Shown: positions 42,943 to 52,326, numbered from the stretch's first letter. The stretch: DNA of 64,000 bases from JANYCO01 sp035535995 (GCA_035535995.1 DATLOZ010000020.1:62001-126000); one strand, 5' to 3'. Numbers and translations: made by a program. The notes: generated from the letters alone by a model not told the origin.

Positions 42943-43386
42943 TTACTCAGCTACTACTTTAAATTTGATCTCTTGTTTTACTTCTTTGTGAAGGTCAACA
43001 ACTGCAGTGTACTCTCCAACTTCTTTTACATCGCCTTTGAAAGAAATTTTCTTTCTGTCGATTGCAAAACCTTTGTCTTTAAGAGTATCAGAGATCTGAA
43101 GAGAAGTAACAGCTCCGAAGATCTTTCCGGAATCTCCTACTTTTGCTTTTACTTCGATGGTTACTCCTGCAAGCTTTTCAGCAATAGAAAGTGCATCGTT
43201 TTTCATTTTCTCTGCTTTGTGTGCAGCTTGTTTTACATTTTCAGCGACTACTTTCTTGGCAGACTCCGTTGCCATGCTCGCCAAACCTTTTGGAATAAGA
43301 TAGTTTCTACCGTAACCTGGTTTTACTTTCACCACGTCGTTCTTATAGCCAAGGCCTTTGATATCTTCTTTTAAAATGATTTCCAT
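42943..43386 (-). CDS. rplI: 50S ribosomal protein L9
   Basis: A 147-aa ribosomal protein of the large subunit. The N-terminal domain MEIILKEDIKGLGYKNDVVKVKPGYGRNYLIP is the family hallmark; an extended central helix and C-terminal domain (VAEVGDSGKIFGAVTSLQI) follow. Last gene of the S6-S18-L9 operon, 8 bp after rpsR. Confidence 0.97.
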   Translation of the reverse strand: MEIILKEDIKGLGYKNDVVKVKPGYGRNYLIPKGLASMATESAKKVVAENVKQAAHKAEKMKNDALSIAEKLAGVTIEVKAKVGDSGKIFGAVTSLQISDTLKDKGFAIDRKKISFKGDVKEVGEYTAVVDLHKEVKQEIKFKVVAE

Positions 43387-43393
43387 AATTCGA

Positions 43394-43645
43394 CTATTTT
43401 AGAGAATCTGTAACATAAGGTAATAAAGCGATGTGACGGGCTCTTTTCACAGCCTGAGCCACTTTACGCTGATACTTAAGGCTTGTCCCTGTAATTCTTC
43501 TAGGAAGAAGTTTGCCTTGCTCATTGATGAATTTCAACAGGAAGTTAGCATCTTTATAATCGATGTAACGGATACCGTTCTTTTTGAAACGGCAGTATTT
43601 TTTTCTGTTCTCTACTCTTTGAACTGATTCGTTTACAAGTGTCAT
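43394..43645 (-). CDS. rpsR: 30S ribosomal protein S18
   Basis: An 83-aa small-subunit protein with KKYCRFKKNGIRYIDYKDAN, then LPRRITGTSLKYQRKVAQAVKRARHIALLPY spread over residues 48-78, the S18 signature. It binds S6 on the platform of the 30S subunit. It lies 2 bp after rpsF. Confidence 0.97.
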   Translation of the reverse strand: MTLVNESVQRVENRKKYCRFKKNGIRYIDYKDANFLLKFINEQGKLLPRRITGTSLKYQRKVAQAVKRARHIALLPYVTDSLK

Positions 43646-43647
43646 GA

Positions 43648-44013
43648 TTATTTAGCCTCCGTCTTTTCTGTTGATTTTCTAAATTCACCTTTTTTTCTTC
43701 TTTCGTTGTACTCAACAGCAAATTTGTCAAGTCTGGTAGTAAGAAATCTAAGAACTTTCTCATCACGCTTGTATTCGATCTCAAGTGTGTTGATTAAGGT
43801 AGGCTCAGCCTTGAATTCTACGAAGTGGTAGAATCCAGTGTTTTTATGCTGAATCGTGTAAGCGAGCTTTTTCAGGCCCCAGCTCTCTTGGTTTACAATT
43901 TCGGCTCCGTTGTCTTTAAGCAACTTCACGAACTTGTCTGCGGTATCCTTCATCTGACTATCAGACAAAACGGGAGTTAAAATGAATACCGACTCGTAGT
44001 TGTTTTTTGCCAT
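43648..44013 (-). CDS. rpsF: 30S ribosomal protein S6
   Basis: A 121-aa small-subunit protein: YESVFILTPVLSDSQMKDTA, LKKLAYTIQHKNTGFYHFVEF, then a LEIEYKRDEKVLRFLTTRLDKFAV motif over about residues 76-100. The C-terminal tail (ERRKKGEFRKSTEKTEAK) is basic. First gene of the operon; no ssb gene lies between rpsF and rpsR, as is usual in Bacteroidota. Confidence 0.97.
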   Translation of the reverse strand: MAKNNYESVFILTPVLSDSQMKDTADKFVKLLKDNGAEIVNQESWGLKKLAYTIQHKNTGFYHFVEFKAEPTLINTLEIEYKRDEKVLRFLTTRLDKFAVEYNERRKKGEFRKSTEKTEAK

Positions 44014-44041
44014 TTTAAATGTTTATTTATTTAAAGGACTG

Positions 44042-44072
44042 CAAAGGTATGGATTTTTGCAGTTTAAACCAA
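44042..44072 (-). promoter_or_regulatory. Promoter of the rpsF operon
   Basis: On the minus strand TTG at 44072-44070, exactly 20 bp, then a perfect TACCTTTG (-7 box, 44049-44042). The inferred transcript starts near 44038 and gives a short leader before rpsF. Confidence 0.8.
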
Positions 44073-44080
44073 GATTGGTA

Positions 44081-44195
44081 GAGAATTATGAGTTATGAAT
44101 TATTAGTTATGAATGTTAAATTTTGAGTTAAATAATAAATTGCTAATAATCAATTGTTTAAATTCATGACTCATAATTCATAACTCATAATTTTT
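44081..44195. repeat. Long AT-rich inverted repeat (attatgagttatgaat family)
   Basis: Left half gagaattatgagttatgaat with attagttatgaatg, right half attcatgactcataattcat with aactcataatttt. It is imperfectly palindromic with a short spacer and forms the start of the spacer in front of the toxin-antitoxin operon. Related copies are at 47045-47105 and 52221-52318. Confidence 0.65.
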
Positions 44196-44215
44196 ATTAT
44201 TACGTATAGATTTTA

Positions 44216-44223
44216 TATCTTTG
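44216..44223 (+). promoter_or_regulatory. -7 box of the toxin-antitoxin operon
   Basis: TATCTTTG, a perfect TAnnTTTG element, 17 bp before the antitoxin start. The flanking short repeats (cgtata at 44203 and 44225) could be antitoxin contacts, which is inference. Confidence 0.55.
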
Positions 44224-44239
44224 TCGTATAAACTTTTTT

Positions 44240-44497
44240 ATGGACTCCAAAATCACTCTCAGTTTTGATAAAAACGTGATAGACAAGGCAAAGTCGTTTG
44301 CAGAAGCGCACAATATCAGCTTGTCCAGACTTACCGAAATGCTTTACCGCAAAATTACCGAAGGCAATTATCAAAGCCTGGAAGAGCTTCCCATTTCCGA
44401 TTGGGTATCGATGGTAGCCGAGGGCCAGGTAGAATACAAAACCAAAAACAAAAGCCGTAAAGACCTGAAGAAAGATTTTTTTGATTCCAAAAAATGA
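44240..44497 (+). CDS. Antitoxin (DUF6364-like, ribbon-helix-helix)
   Basis: An 85-aa protein. The N-terminus (KITLSFDKNVIDKAKSFAEA and NISLSRLTEMLYRKI) matches a ribbon-helix-helix DNA-binding fold, and the C-terminal half is a flexible charged tail (VEYKTKNKSRKDLKKDFFDSKK) of the kind that wraps toxin. It overlaps the PIN toxin gene by 4 bp (ATGA). Confidence 0.82.
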   Translation: MDSKITLSFDKNVIDKAKSFAEAHNISLSRLTEMLYRKITEGNYQSLEELPISDWVSMVAEGQVEYKTKNKSRKDLKKDFFDSKK

Positions 44498-44922
44498 AAT
44501 TGTTTTTAGACGCCAATATTCTTGTTTCTGTATTGAACAAGGAATATCCTGTTTTTACCTATTCTTCCCGCATTTTAAGCTTAATAGACCGGCCCGGATA
44601 TGAAGTCTATACTTCTCCCATCTGCCTGGCAATTGCATTTTATTTTGCAGAAAAGAAAAGCGGTACTGCCTCCGCAAAGAAAAAGATTGATCTGCTTTGC
44701 CGGCATATTAAAATCGCAGCTACCAATCAGGATTGCGTGACCCAGTGCCTGGCTAATAAAAAGATCCACGATTTTGAAGATGGACTTGAATATTATGCTG
44801 CTAAAGAAGCAGGTTGCGAATGCATCATCACAGAAGATACCAATGATTTTTATTTTTCGGAGATCAGTGTACTAAAAGCGGAAATGTTCATAAAAAAACA
44901 TTTCGGGTATTTAAAATATTAA
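44494..44922 (+). CDS. PIN-domain toxin (VapC-like RNase)
   Basis: A 142-aa protein with a PIN fold. An acidic Asp in LFLDANILVSVLNKE (D6), another acidic set in KIHDFEDGLEYYAAKEAGCE and the Asp pair in IITEDTNDFYF form the Mg2+ site seen in VapC-type RNases. Together with the upstream antitoxin it is a type II toxin-antitoxin pair. The target RNA is unknown. Confidence 0.82.
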   Translation: MKLFLDANILVSVLNKEYPVFTYSSRILSLIDRPGYEVYTSPICLAIAFYFAEKKSGTASAKKKIDLLCRHIKIAATNQDCVTQCLANKKIHDFEDGLEYYAAKEAGCECIITEDTNDFYFSEISVLKAEMFIKKHFGYLKY

Positions 44923-44995
44923 GCTACAGGTCCTTATTAATATTATTAATACACATAACTAAGTGATTTCTTTGTTGAGAACCGGCCTCTCTTTC

Positions 44996-45017
44996 TTTCA
45001 ACTTTCAACTTTCATCC
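44996..45017. repeat. caactttcaacttt short tandem-like repeat
   Basis: Two direct units of caacttt with flanks (ttcaactttcaactttca), also found at 48466-48505. These A/T-rich units sit in the spacers before dnaG and before the second glycosyltransferase gene. Confidence 0.4.
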
Positions 45018-45083
45018 TTTTACCTTTACCTGCCCAAAATCGGTTCAGGAACGCAATACAATGCTTGAACGTTTAAAGTAGAA

Positions 45084-47042
45084 ATGAGAATATCCAACGA
45101 AACAATTGAGAGAATCCATCAGCAGCTCGACATCATTGATGTAGTGGGGGATTTTGTTTCGTTGAAAAAGAAAGGAATGAATTATTGGGCCTGCTGTCCA
45201 TTCCATAATGAGAAAAGTCCTTCCTTCGCGGTCAATCCTGCTAAAGGTATTTTCAAATGTTTCGGCTGCGGAAAATCCGGCGATGCGATCACTTTTGTGC
45301 AGCAGCTGGAAGGTCTGTCTTACATTGAGGCGATGAAATATTTTGCCAAAAAATATGGCATCGAAATACAGGAATCGGAAGCGCGAAGTGAAGAAGATCT
45401 GCGCCAGCAAAACGAACGCGACGGTTTATACATTGTACTCAACTACGCCAAAAATTATTTTGCCGATCTGCTGCACAATCATGAAGACGGGCAATCCATC
45501 GGACTCAGCTATTTTCGCGAACGCGGATTTTCAGAAACTACCATCAAAAAATTTGAACTTGGTTATAGTCTGGATCAATGGGATGGACTTTTGAAAGAAG
45601 CTACCAAAAACGGCTACAGCATCGAAATGCTGGAGAAAGCCGGCCTTATCCTTGCGCGCGAAAATGCCAACGACCGCCAGGACCGCAAGCACTACGACCG
45701 CTTTCGCGGAAGAGTGGTCTTTCCGATCCACAACCTGAGCGGCAAGCCAATTGCCTTCGGAGCGAGGATCCTGAAAAATGATAAGAACCAACCGAAGTAT
45801 ATCAACTCACCGGAGACGGAGGTTTATCATAAGAGTAAAATCCTTTACGGAATTTTCCAGGCGAAAAACGCTATCCGCAATGAAGATAATTGCTTTCTCG
45901 TAGAAGGCTATACAGACGTGATCTCGCTGCACCAGGCAGGGGTAGAAAACGTAGTGGCTTCTTCCGGTACTTCGCTCACGGAAGATCAGATCCGGCTGAT
46001 CAAACGCTATTCAGAAAACATCACTGTACTATACGACGGCGATCCCGCTGGTATCAAGGCTTCCCTGCGCGGGATCGATATGATCCTGGAAGAAGGATTG
46101 AATGTGAACGTGGTGCTTTTCCCCGACAACGATGATCCGGACAGCTATGTGCGCAAGATCGGCGGAGAAAAATTCAAAGCTTTTATCAAAGAGCATAAAA
46201 AAGATTTTATCAGTTTTAAAACAGAGCTCTACCTCCAGGAAGCAGCAGACGATCCGATCAAGAAGGCTGGAATTATCAAGGATATCGTCACCAGTATTTC
46301 TAAAATTCCGGATGGGATCAAGCGTGCACTCTTCTTTCGTCAGTGTTCCAAATTAATGGAGATAGATGAGCAGGTACTTATCTCCGAATACAACAAAGTA
46401 GAGCTGAAAAGACGGCAGGACAAAAGCAAGAAGAATGAAACACCTCCTGAGTTTATCAATTATCAGGAAGGAGAGGAAATTCCTTTACTTATTGAAGACC
46501 CCGCCACAGAGCCTGATGCCGATAGGCTCATGGCGCAGCTGCAAGACCACGAGACCAGTATTTTAAAACTGATCATCAATCTTGGTGGAGAAATGATAGA
46601 AGGGCACAGAGTAGTAGAATACCTTCTTACCGAAACGCAAGATGTGGAAAGTTCTAATCCACTTTATCTCAAAATAAGAAACGCTGTAGTAGAAGAGCTC
46701 AACAAAGGCAATGAGATCACGAAGGCTTTCTTTTTGGAAAACGAAGACGAAGAGTTAAAAACGCTCGCCATTGATCTGATGGTAGAAAAATACCAGATCA
46801 GCGATCGCTGGGAAAAATTTGGAATCATTGTACCCAAAGACCAAGAACTGCTGGAACAAAACACGCCGAAAGCAGTATTGAAATACAAAAGACTTTTTGC
46901 CAAATACCTTATACGCGAAAAAAGAAAAGAGCTTACTCACGGCCAGGAAGCAGAGAAAGAGATGCAAGTACTTCAGGAGATCCTTACACTTCAGCAATTC
47001 GAGAAACAAATCGACAAGATGCTCGGGATTATTGTGGGATAA
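45084..47042 (+). CDS. dnaG: DNA primase
   Basis: A 652-aa primase that makes RNA primers for DNA replication. The N-terminal zinc-binding domain (CPFHNEKSPSFAV and CFGCGKSGDAITF) is followed by the RNA polymerase core (residues ~110-240: FRGRVVFPIHNLSGKPIAFGAR), and the TOPRIM domain (FLVEGYTDVISLHQAGVENV; VLYDGDPAGIKAS). The C-terminal helicase-binding region is divergent. Length is typical for Bacteroidota. Confidence 0.96.
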   Translation: MRISNETIERIHQQLDIIDVVGDFVSLKKKGMNYWACCPFHNEKSPSFAVNPAKGIFKCFGCGKSGDAITFVQQLEGLSYIEAMKYFAKKYGIEIQESEARSEEDLRQQNERDGLYIVLNYAKNYFADLLHNHEDGQSIGLSYFRERGFSETTIKKFELGYSLDQWDGLLKEATKNGYSIEMLEKAGLILARENANDRQDRKHYDRFRGRVVFPIHNLSGKPIAFGARILKNDKNQPKYINSPETEVYHKSKILYGIFQAKNAIRNEDNCFLVEGYTDVISLHQAGVENVVASSGTSLTEDQIRLIKRYSENITVLYDGDPAGIKASLRGIDMILEEGLNVNVVLFPDNDDPDSYVRKIGGEKFKAFIKEHKKDFISFKTELYLQEAADDPIKKAGIIKDIVTSISKIPDGIKRALFFRQCSKLMEIDEQVLISEYNKVELKRRQDKSKKNETPPEFINYQEGEEIPLLIEDPATEPDADRLMAQLQDHETSILKLIINLGGEMIEGHRVVEYLLTETQDVESSNPLYLKIRNAVVEELNKGNEITKAFFLENEDEELKTLAIDLMVEKYQISDRWEKFGIIVPKDQELLEQNTPKAVLKYKRLFAKYLIREKRKELTHGQEAEKEMQVLQEILTLQQFEKQIDKMLGIIVG

Positions 47043-47044
47043 AA

Positions 47045-47105
47045 GTTATGAATTATGAGTTATGAATGTTGAATTCATAACTCATAATTCAACATTCATA
47101 ATTTT
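47045..47105. repeat. AT-rich inverted repeat (attatgagttatgaatg family)
   Basis: Near-perfect palindrome (gttatgaattatgagttatg ... cataactcataattcaac) immediately after dnaG. It is a second copy of the family at 44081 and may act as terminator. Confidence 0.65.
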
Positions 47106-47228
47106 AATGGCTTTGGGCAACCTTTTTCAGGAATTTCAGTACACTAGATTCTTTCCTATTTTCTTCCTTTGTCCTTTGAAATTAAAGCTTCGTTGCTTAG
47201 ATTCGTTTTTACACTAAAACGGCGTACC

Positions 47229-48362
47229 GTGAATATAGCAGTCAACACAAGATTATTGCTTGAAGACAAGCTCGAGGGAATCGGGTGGTTCACCTACGAA
47301 ACGATGAAGCGCCTTACCCAAAATCACCCTGAACATCAGTTTCATTTTATTTTTGACCGCCCTTATAGTGAAAAATTTATTTTCAATAAAAACGTCATCC
47401 CCCATGTAATATCGCCTCAGGCGAGGCATCCTTTTCTGTACTATTTGTATTTCGAGCATTCAATTCCTTCTGTCTTGAAAAAGATCAACGCGGATTATTT
47501 TATTTCAACGGATGGATATATGTCGCTCTCTACATCTGTAAAGACACTGGATGTGATTCATGATATCAATTTTGAACATCGTCCGCAAGACCTACCTTTT
47601 ATGGCGCGGACTTACTATAAACATTATTTTCCAAAATTCGCCAAACAAGCCACACGCCTGGCTACCGTATCGGAATTTTCTAAACGAGATCTTGTTAAGA
47701 CCTACAAGATCAGTCCGGAAAAGATCGATGTAGTATATAATGGTTGCAACACCCAGTACGGTCCTGCCAGCGAAGAGATCCAACGCAAGACCAAGTACCG
47801 TTATTCTAATGGAAGACCTTATTTTCTTTTTGTAGGTTCTCTCAATCCCAGAAAAAATACGAAGAATCTGTTGATCGCTTTTGATGAGTTTAAAAAATCG
47901 TATTCCAACGACATCAAGTTACTCTTTGTAGGCCAGGTGATGTGGGACGACGGTGATTTTAAAGATACCTATCACAATATGAAATTCAAGCACGATGTAC
48001 ATTTCCTCGGTCGGATTTCTTCCAGTGAATTAAAAAACGTGATCGCCTCTTCTATGGCACTTACTTATGTGCCATTCTTCGAAGGCTTTGGCATCCCGAT
48101 CCTCGAAGCCATGTACTGTGACGTGCCAGTGATCACTTCCAATGTCACTTCCATGCCGGAAGTGGCAGGAGATGCTGGTATATTAGTGAATCCTAACCAT
48201 GCTTATGACATTACAGAAAGTATGCTCAGTATTGCCAAAGATCCTGTACTGAGGAATAAGCTGATCGAAAAAGGAAAAATTCAGCGTGAGAAATTTTCCT
48301 GGGATAAAACTGCCGAGAAACTTTGGGGAAGTTTTGAGAAAATGGTTGAAGGTTCAAAGTAA
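47229..48362 (+). CDS. Glycosyltransferase family 1/4 (GT-B fold)
   Basis: A 377-aa GT-B enzyme using GTG at 47229 (VNIAVNTRLLLEDKLEGIG). The upstream ATG at 47169 adds 20 residues with no family match. The C-terminal donor-binding part has YFLFVGSLNPRKNTKNL, HFLGRISSSELKNVI and FFEGFGIPILEAMYCDVPVIT, with the EGFGIPILEA catalytic motif. It likely moves a nucleotide sugar to a surface polysaccharide or lipid; the acceptor is unknown. Confidence 0.9.
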   Translation: MNIAVNTRLLLEDKLEGIGWFTYETMKRLTQNHPEHQFHFIFDRPYSEKFIFNKNVIPHVISPQARHPFLYYLYFEHSIPSVLKKINADYFISTDGYMSLSTSVKTLDVIHDINFEHRPQDLPFMARTYYKHYFPKFAKQATRLATVSEFSKRDLVKTYKISPEKIDVVYNGCNTQYGPASEEIQRKTKYRYSNGRPYFLFVGSLNPRKNTKNLLIAFDEFKKSYSNDIKLLFVGQVMWDDGDFKDTYHNMKFKHDVHFLGRISSSELKNVIASSMALTYVPFFEGFGIPILEAMYCDVPVITSNVTSMPEVAGDAGILVNPNHAYDITESMLSIAKDPVLRNKLIEKGKIQREKFSWDKTAEKLWGSFEKMVEGSK

Positions 48363-48636
48363 AAAATTTAAAGTTGATCGCTTCTTTTACCCCCTCTCTA
48401 TAAATTCTCTAAAATTTGCTTAATCTAAAAAATGATCATTCGCTGGTGTAAGATTTTTCAACTCTTAAACGTTAAACTTTCAACTTTTAACCTTCTTATT
48501 CTTAGCTTCTTATTTTTTTACATTTTCCCTCTTCATTTTACTTTTATCATTCTCTTCTGAAAAATGGCATTCTTGCAAAAAACCAATTAGATTAGCAGGT
48601 TGGATTTTTTAATATTAGTAGAAAAAATAGTATTTA
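48363..48636. other. Intergenic spacer with repeat copies
   Basis: 274 bp with no convincing gene. It contains caacttttaacctt/ctcttaaacgttaaactttc-like units at 48458-48505 (the third repeat type) and T-rich tracts. I see no RNA fold or promoter that I would defend. Confidence 0.5.
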
Positions 48637-49833
48637 TTGGATAAAACGTACACCATACTACAAGTGACGAACCGTTTGCCTTATCCTTTGAACGATGGGG
48701 GAAATATTGCCACTTATCATGTGACCAAATATCTTCATAAATTTGGACATCGTGTGGTATTGGCTAGCATCAATACTAAAAAGCACCATCAGGATCCTGC
48801 TAAGCTTTCTACTATCGCTACTGTAAAAACAGTAGACCTTGATACCACCATTACTCTTGCGGGATTGCTGAAAGGAGTATTTCAAAAAACTCCATACAAC
48901 ATAGCACGATTTGATTCGGAAGCATTTAAAACAATTCTTGAAAAAATCATTCAAGAAGAAAAACCTTCCGTCATCCAACTGGAAGGAATTTATCTTGCAA
49001 CCTATGCCGAAGCGATCAAAAAAAAGTCTTCTGCTCCTCTTGTACTTCGCTCCCACAATATAGAGCATGAGATCTGGGAACGTACGGCGCAGAACGAAAC
49101 GAACATTCTGAAAAAAATATACCTGAAACATCTGAGCAAAAAGATCCGCCTCTTTGAGCAAGAGCATATGCACCTCTTCGATGGAATTATTGCGATCACT
49201 GAACGTGATAAGATGTTTTATCAAAATAATAATTACAAAGGGTTGCTAAAAACGATCCCTGCCGGTGTAGACCTGGAGCAGCTTTCTCCGACCAAGCCAA
49301 GGAGATCCGAGCTGAGCCTTTGTTTTCTGGGCAGTATGGAATGGATGCCCAACGTACAGGGCATAGATTGGTATCTTGAAAAAGTATGGCCGATCCTTCA
49401 TCAAAAATATTCTACACTCACCTTGCACATTGCCGGCAAAGGAATGAGCGATGAAATGAAAGCTAGAAAAATTCCTGGCGTAATATTTCATGGAATGGTA
49501 CCAGATGCAGCTGCCTTCCTTGACGAACACGCGGTAATGATCGTGCCACTATTATCAGGTGGTGGAATGCGGCTGAAGATCGTAGAAGCAATGGCTCATC
49601 GTCAATGTGTACTTTCCACCAGCGTAGGAGCAGAAGGGATTGACGCTGTAAACGAAAAAGAAATTCTTCTTGCAGACACACCCAAAGCATTTGTAGAGAA
49701 AACAGAAGCTTTGCTGAATGGTACATTCAACGCAGAAACGATTGGCCAACAAGCAGAGAAACTCGTGCAGGAAAAGTACTCCTGGGAAAAATTAGTAAGA
49801 GAAATAGAAAAATTTTATCTTGATCTGATATGA
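48637..49833 (+). CDS. Glycosyltransferase (GT-B, family 4)
   Basis: A 398-aa enzyme; the start is a TTG at 48637 (DKTYTILQVTNRLPYPLN). The N-terminal domain has NDGGNIATYHVTKYL. The C-terminal half has SLCFLGSMEWMPNVQGIDWYL and the nucleotide-sugar motif SGGGMRLKIVEAMAHRQCVL. The next gene overlaps its stop by 4 bp (ATGA). Together with the other two GTs it probably builds a cell-surface glycan. Confidence 0.9.
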   Translation: MDKTYTILQVTNRLPYPLNDGGNIATYHVTKYLHKFGHRVVLASINTKKHHQDPAKLSTIATVKTVDLDTTITLAGLLKGVFQKTPYNIARFDSEAFKTILEKIIQEEKPSVIQLEGIYLATYAEAIKKKSSAPLVLRSHNIEHEIWERTAQNETNILKKIYLKHLSKKIRLFEQEHMHLFDGIIAITERDKMFYQNNNYKGLLKTIPAGVDLEQLSPTKPRRSELSLCFLGSMEWMPNVQGIDWYLEKVWPILHQKYSTLTLHIAGKGMSDEMKARKIPGVIFHGMVPDAAAFLDEHAVMIVPLLSGGGMRLKIVEAMAHRQCVLSTSVGAEGIDAVNEKEILLADTPKAFVEKTEALLNGTFNAETIGQQAEKLVQEKYSWEKLVREIEKFYLDLI

Positions 49834-51008
49834 AAATACTGGTAGCACTTTCACGTTTTCCTTTCCCTATTGAAAAAGGGGACAAGCTACGTGCATACTA
49901 TCAAATAAGAGAACTCAGCCGAAACAATGAATTGTATGTGGTATGTCTTACAGATAAAATGCCTTCGGAAGAACATTTGCAAGAAGTAAAAAAATACTGC
50001 AAGCATTTAGAGATCATACAGCTTAGTTTTTTCAGTCGCTTGCTAAACCTTTTCAAAGGGATCTTTGGCGCCGATCCTTTTCAGGTACACTATTTCACTT
50101 CTCCTAAAATGAAGGATACGATTGCTTACCTGGTCAGCACAAACAATATTGATATCTGCTATGTACAATTGCTGAGAATATTCAACAATATTCCATTTGA
50201 ATTGCCTACTAAATATTATCTCGATTACATGGATGCTTTTTCCGAAGGGATGAAAAAACGTATCAAGTATTCACATTGGTATGAAAAATTCATCGTAGGA
50301 ATAGAAGCCCGTAGGCTGCGCGCTTTTGAAGAAAAGATCGCTTCTTATTTTGATGGTTATTCGATGATCAGTCAATCCGATACGGATACTTTTTCTCCTA
50401 CGTTAAGAGAAAAAATAGATATTATTCCCAATGGTGTAAGCGAGGAATATTTTGTGACCAAAACGCCGGAAATTGAAAAAGAGTACGACATCATTTTTAC
50501 CGGCAATATGGGCTACCATCCCAATATTCAAGCCTGTAAATATTTGGTACAGGAAATTTTGCCCGTACTTCAATCCAAAGGCGTGAAGACCAAGATCTGT
50601 CTGGCTGGCATCAATCCGGCCCAGGAAGTAACAGCCTTGAAGAACGATGACGTGATCGTGACAGGTTATGTACCCGATATGAAAGAATATCTGATCCGTT
50701 CGAAAGTATTTGTAGCCCCGCTTTTTTCAGGTTCAGGATTGCAAAACAAGCTGCTGGAAGCTATGGCAGCGGGTTTGCCTACAATTACGACCTCACTTAC
50801 CAATAAGGCTTTGAAAGCCAAAGACAAAAAAGAGATCATTATATGCAACGAAAGCGTTAAATTTGCAGAACAGATCATTTTCCTTTTGAACCATCCTGCA
50901 GAGGCTGGGGAACTAGCAAGGCTCGGAAGATTGTTTGTAAGAGAAAACTACAACTGGCGTGCTTGTAACACCCTACTGGAAAAAAGTTTCAAAAACCTGT
51001 TAAGCTGA
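49830..51008 (+). CDS. Glycosyltransferase (GT-B, family 4)
   Basis: A 392-aa enzyme related to the previous one (MKILVALSRFPFPIEKGDKL and YDIIFTGNMGYHPNIQACKY). The C-terminal donor site is GSGLQNKLLEAMAAGLPTI. Located between a GT gene (4-bp overlap) and ribBA (3-bp gap). The tight joining to ribBA suggests a shared transcript but no functional link is clear. Confidence 0.9.
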   Translation: MKILVALSRFPFPIEKGDKLRAYYQIRELSRNNELYVVCLTDKMPSEEHLQEVKKYCKHLEIIQLSFFSRLLNLFKGIFGADPFQVHYFTSPKMKDTIAYLVSTNNIDICYVQLLRIFNNIPFELPTKYYLDYMDAFSEGMKKRIKYSHWYEKFIVGIEARRLRAFEEKIASYFDGYSMISQSDTDTFSPTLREKIDIIPNGVSEEYFVTKTPEIEKEYDIIFTGNMGYHPNIQACKYLVQEILPVLQSKGVKTKICLAGINPAQEVTALKNDDVIVTGYVPDMKEYLIRSKVFVAPLFSGSGLQNKLLEAMAAGLPTITTSLTNKALKAKDKKEIIICNESVKFAEQIIFLLNHPAEAGELARLGRLFVRENYNWRACNTLLEKSFKNLLS

Positions 51009-51011
51009 TTT

Positions 51012-52220
51012 ATGCTGGATAAAATAGAAGACGCGATCGCCGATATCAAAAAAGGAAAAGTGATCATCGTAGTAGACGATGAGGACCGTGAGAATGAAGG
51101 CGATTTTGTTTGTGCAGCCGAGTGCATTACTCCTGAGATCATTAATTTCATGTCAAAAGAAGGCCGTGGCCTTATCTGTGCTCCTTTGGTAGAAGAGCGT
51201 TGTGAAGAGCTCGGGCTGCATCTGATGGTAGGAACGAATACGGCTACACACGAAACGGCATTCACGGTATCTGTGGACCTCCTGGGACATGGCTGTACAA
51301 CCGGCATCTCTGCAAGCGACCGTGCCAAAACGGTTAAAGCATTGGTGGATCCTACTATCCATTCCGAAGACCTGGGAAGACCCGGACACATTTTCCCACT
51401 CAAAGCAAAAAAAGAAGGTGTACTCCGCAGAGCCGGACATACCGAAGCAGCTATAGACTTTGCGAGGCTTGCAGGATACAAGCCTGCAGGAGTGATCGTG
51501 GAGATCATGAACGAAGAAGGTGAAATGGCTCGCTTGCCAGAGTTGAGACAAATTGCCAACCGACTCAATTTAAAACTAGTTTCTATTAAAGATCTTATCG
51601 CTTACCGTCTCTGTACGGAAAGCCTCATCCAGCGTGAGATAGGCGTGCATATGCCTACGCAGTTTGGAAATTTTGAAATGATCGCCTACCGCCAGGTAGA
51701 TACAGGTGATCTTCATCTTGCTCTCATAAAAGGCAGCTGGGAAGAAGGCGAACCTGTGATGGTACGCGTACACTCTTCCTGCGTAACCGGTGATATCTTC
51801 GGCTCCTGCCGCTGTGATTGCGGGCCTCAGCTTCAGAAAGCCATGGAGCTGGTAGAAAAAGAAGGCAAAGGAGTGATCCTTTATATGAACCAGGAAGGAC
51901 GCGGCATCGGACTGATCAATAAACTGAAAGCATATCAACTGCAGGAACAAGGATTTGATACTGTAGAAGCTAATCTAAAATTAGGTTTTAAGATGGACGA
52001 GCGCGACTATGGCGTAGGCGCACAGATTCTGCGCGATCTGAACCTTACTAAAATACGCTTGATCTCCAACAATCCTGTAAAACGCGCAGGCCTTATCGGA
52101 TATGGCCTGGAGATCGTAGAAAATATTCCCGTAGAAATTCCGCCCAACCCGCATAATGAAAAATACCTTCAGACAAAAAGGGATAAGATGGGGCATTCAA
52201 TCCTGAAGAAAAATAATTAA
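51012..52220 (+). CDS. ribBA: Bifunctional 3,4-DHBP synthase / GTP cyclohydrolase II
   Basis: A 402-aa enzyme for two early steps of riboflavin synthesis. Residues 1-200 are RibB: the acidic loop DDEDRENEGDFVCAAE, HTEAAIDFARLAGYKPAG. Residues 205-402 are RibA, with zinc ligands in SCVTGDIFGSCRCDCG, the GTP-site QEGRGIGLINKLKAYQLQ and the FxxDxRDYGVGAQIL motif (MDERDYGVGAQIL). Both halves look intact. No FMN riboswitch is seen in the 3-bp gap upstream. Confidence 0.96.
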   Translation: MLDKIEDAIADIKKGKVIIVVDDEDRENEGDFVCAAECITPEIINFMSKEGRGLICAPLVEERCEELGLHLMVGTNTATHETAFTVSVDLLGHGCTTGISASDRAKTVKALVDPTIHSEDLGRPGHIFPLKAKKEGVLRRAGHTEAAIDFARLAGYKPAGVIVEIMNEEGEMARLPELRQIANRLNLKLVSIKDLIAYRLCTESLIQREIGVHMPTQFGNFEMIAYRQVDTGDLHLALIKGSWEEGEPVMVRVHSSCVTGDIFGSCRCDCGPQLQKAMELVEKEGKGVILYMNQEGRGIGLINKLKAYQLQEQGFDTVEANLKLGFKMDERDYGVGAQILRDLNLTKIRLISNNPVKRAGLIGYGLEIVENIPVEIPPNPHNEKYLQTKRDKMGHSILKKNN

Positions 52221-52318
52221 AGTTATGGATTATGAATGTTGAGTTATAAATGAAAATAATCAAACAAAATTCATCACTCACTCTTCAACCCAACATTCAT
52301 AATTCGACATTCATAATT
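52221..52318. repeat. AT-rich inverted repeat (attatgaatgttgag family)
   Basis: Third copy of the attatgagttatgaatg family, between ribBA and surE, with a longer central spacer (about 40 bp). Left half agttatggattatgaatgtt, right half aacattcataattcgacattc. Confidence 0.6.
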
Positions 52319-52326
52319 GACAAAAG

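Noticed and set aside
44081..44195. CRISPR array
   Set aside because: The repeats in this and the other spacers are inverted, not regularly spaced direct repeats, and there are no cas genes in the window.
51005..51015. FMN riboswitch for ribBA
   Set aside because: Only a 3-bp gap separates ribBA from the preceding glycosyltransferase gene, so there is no room for one.
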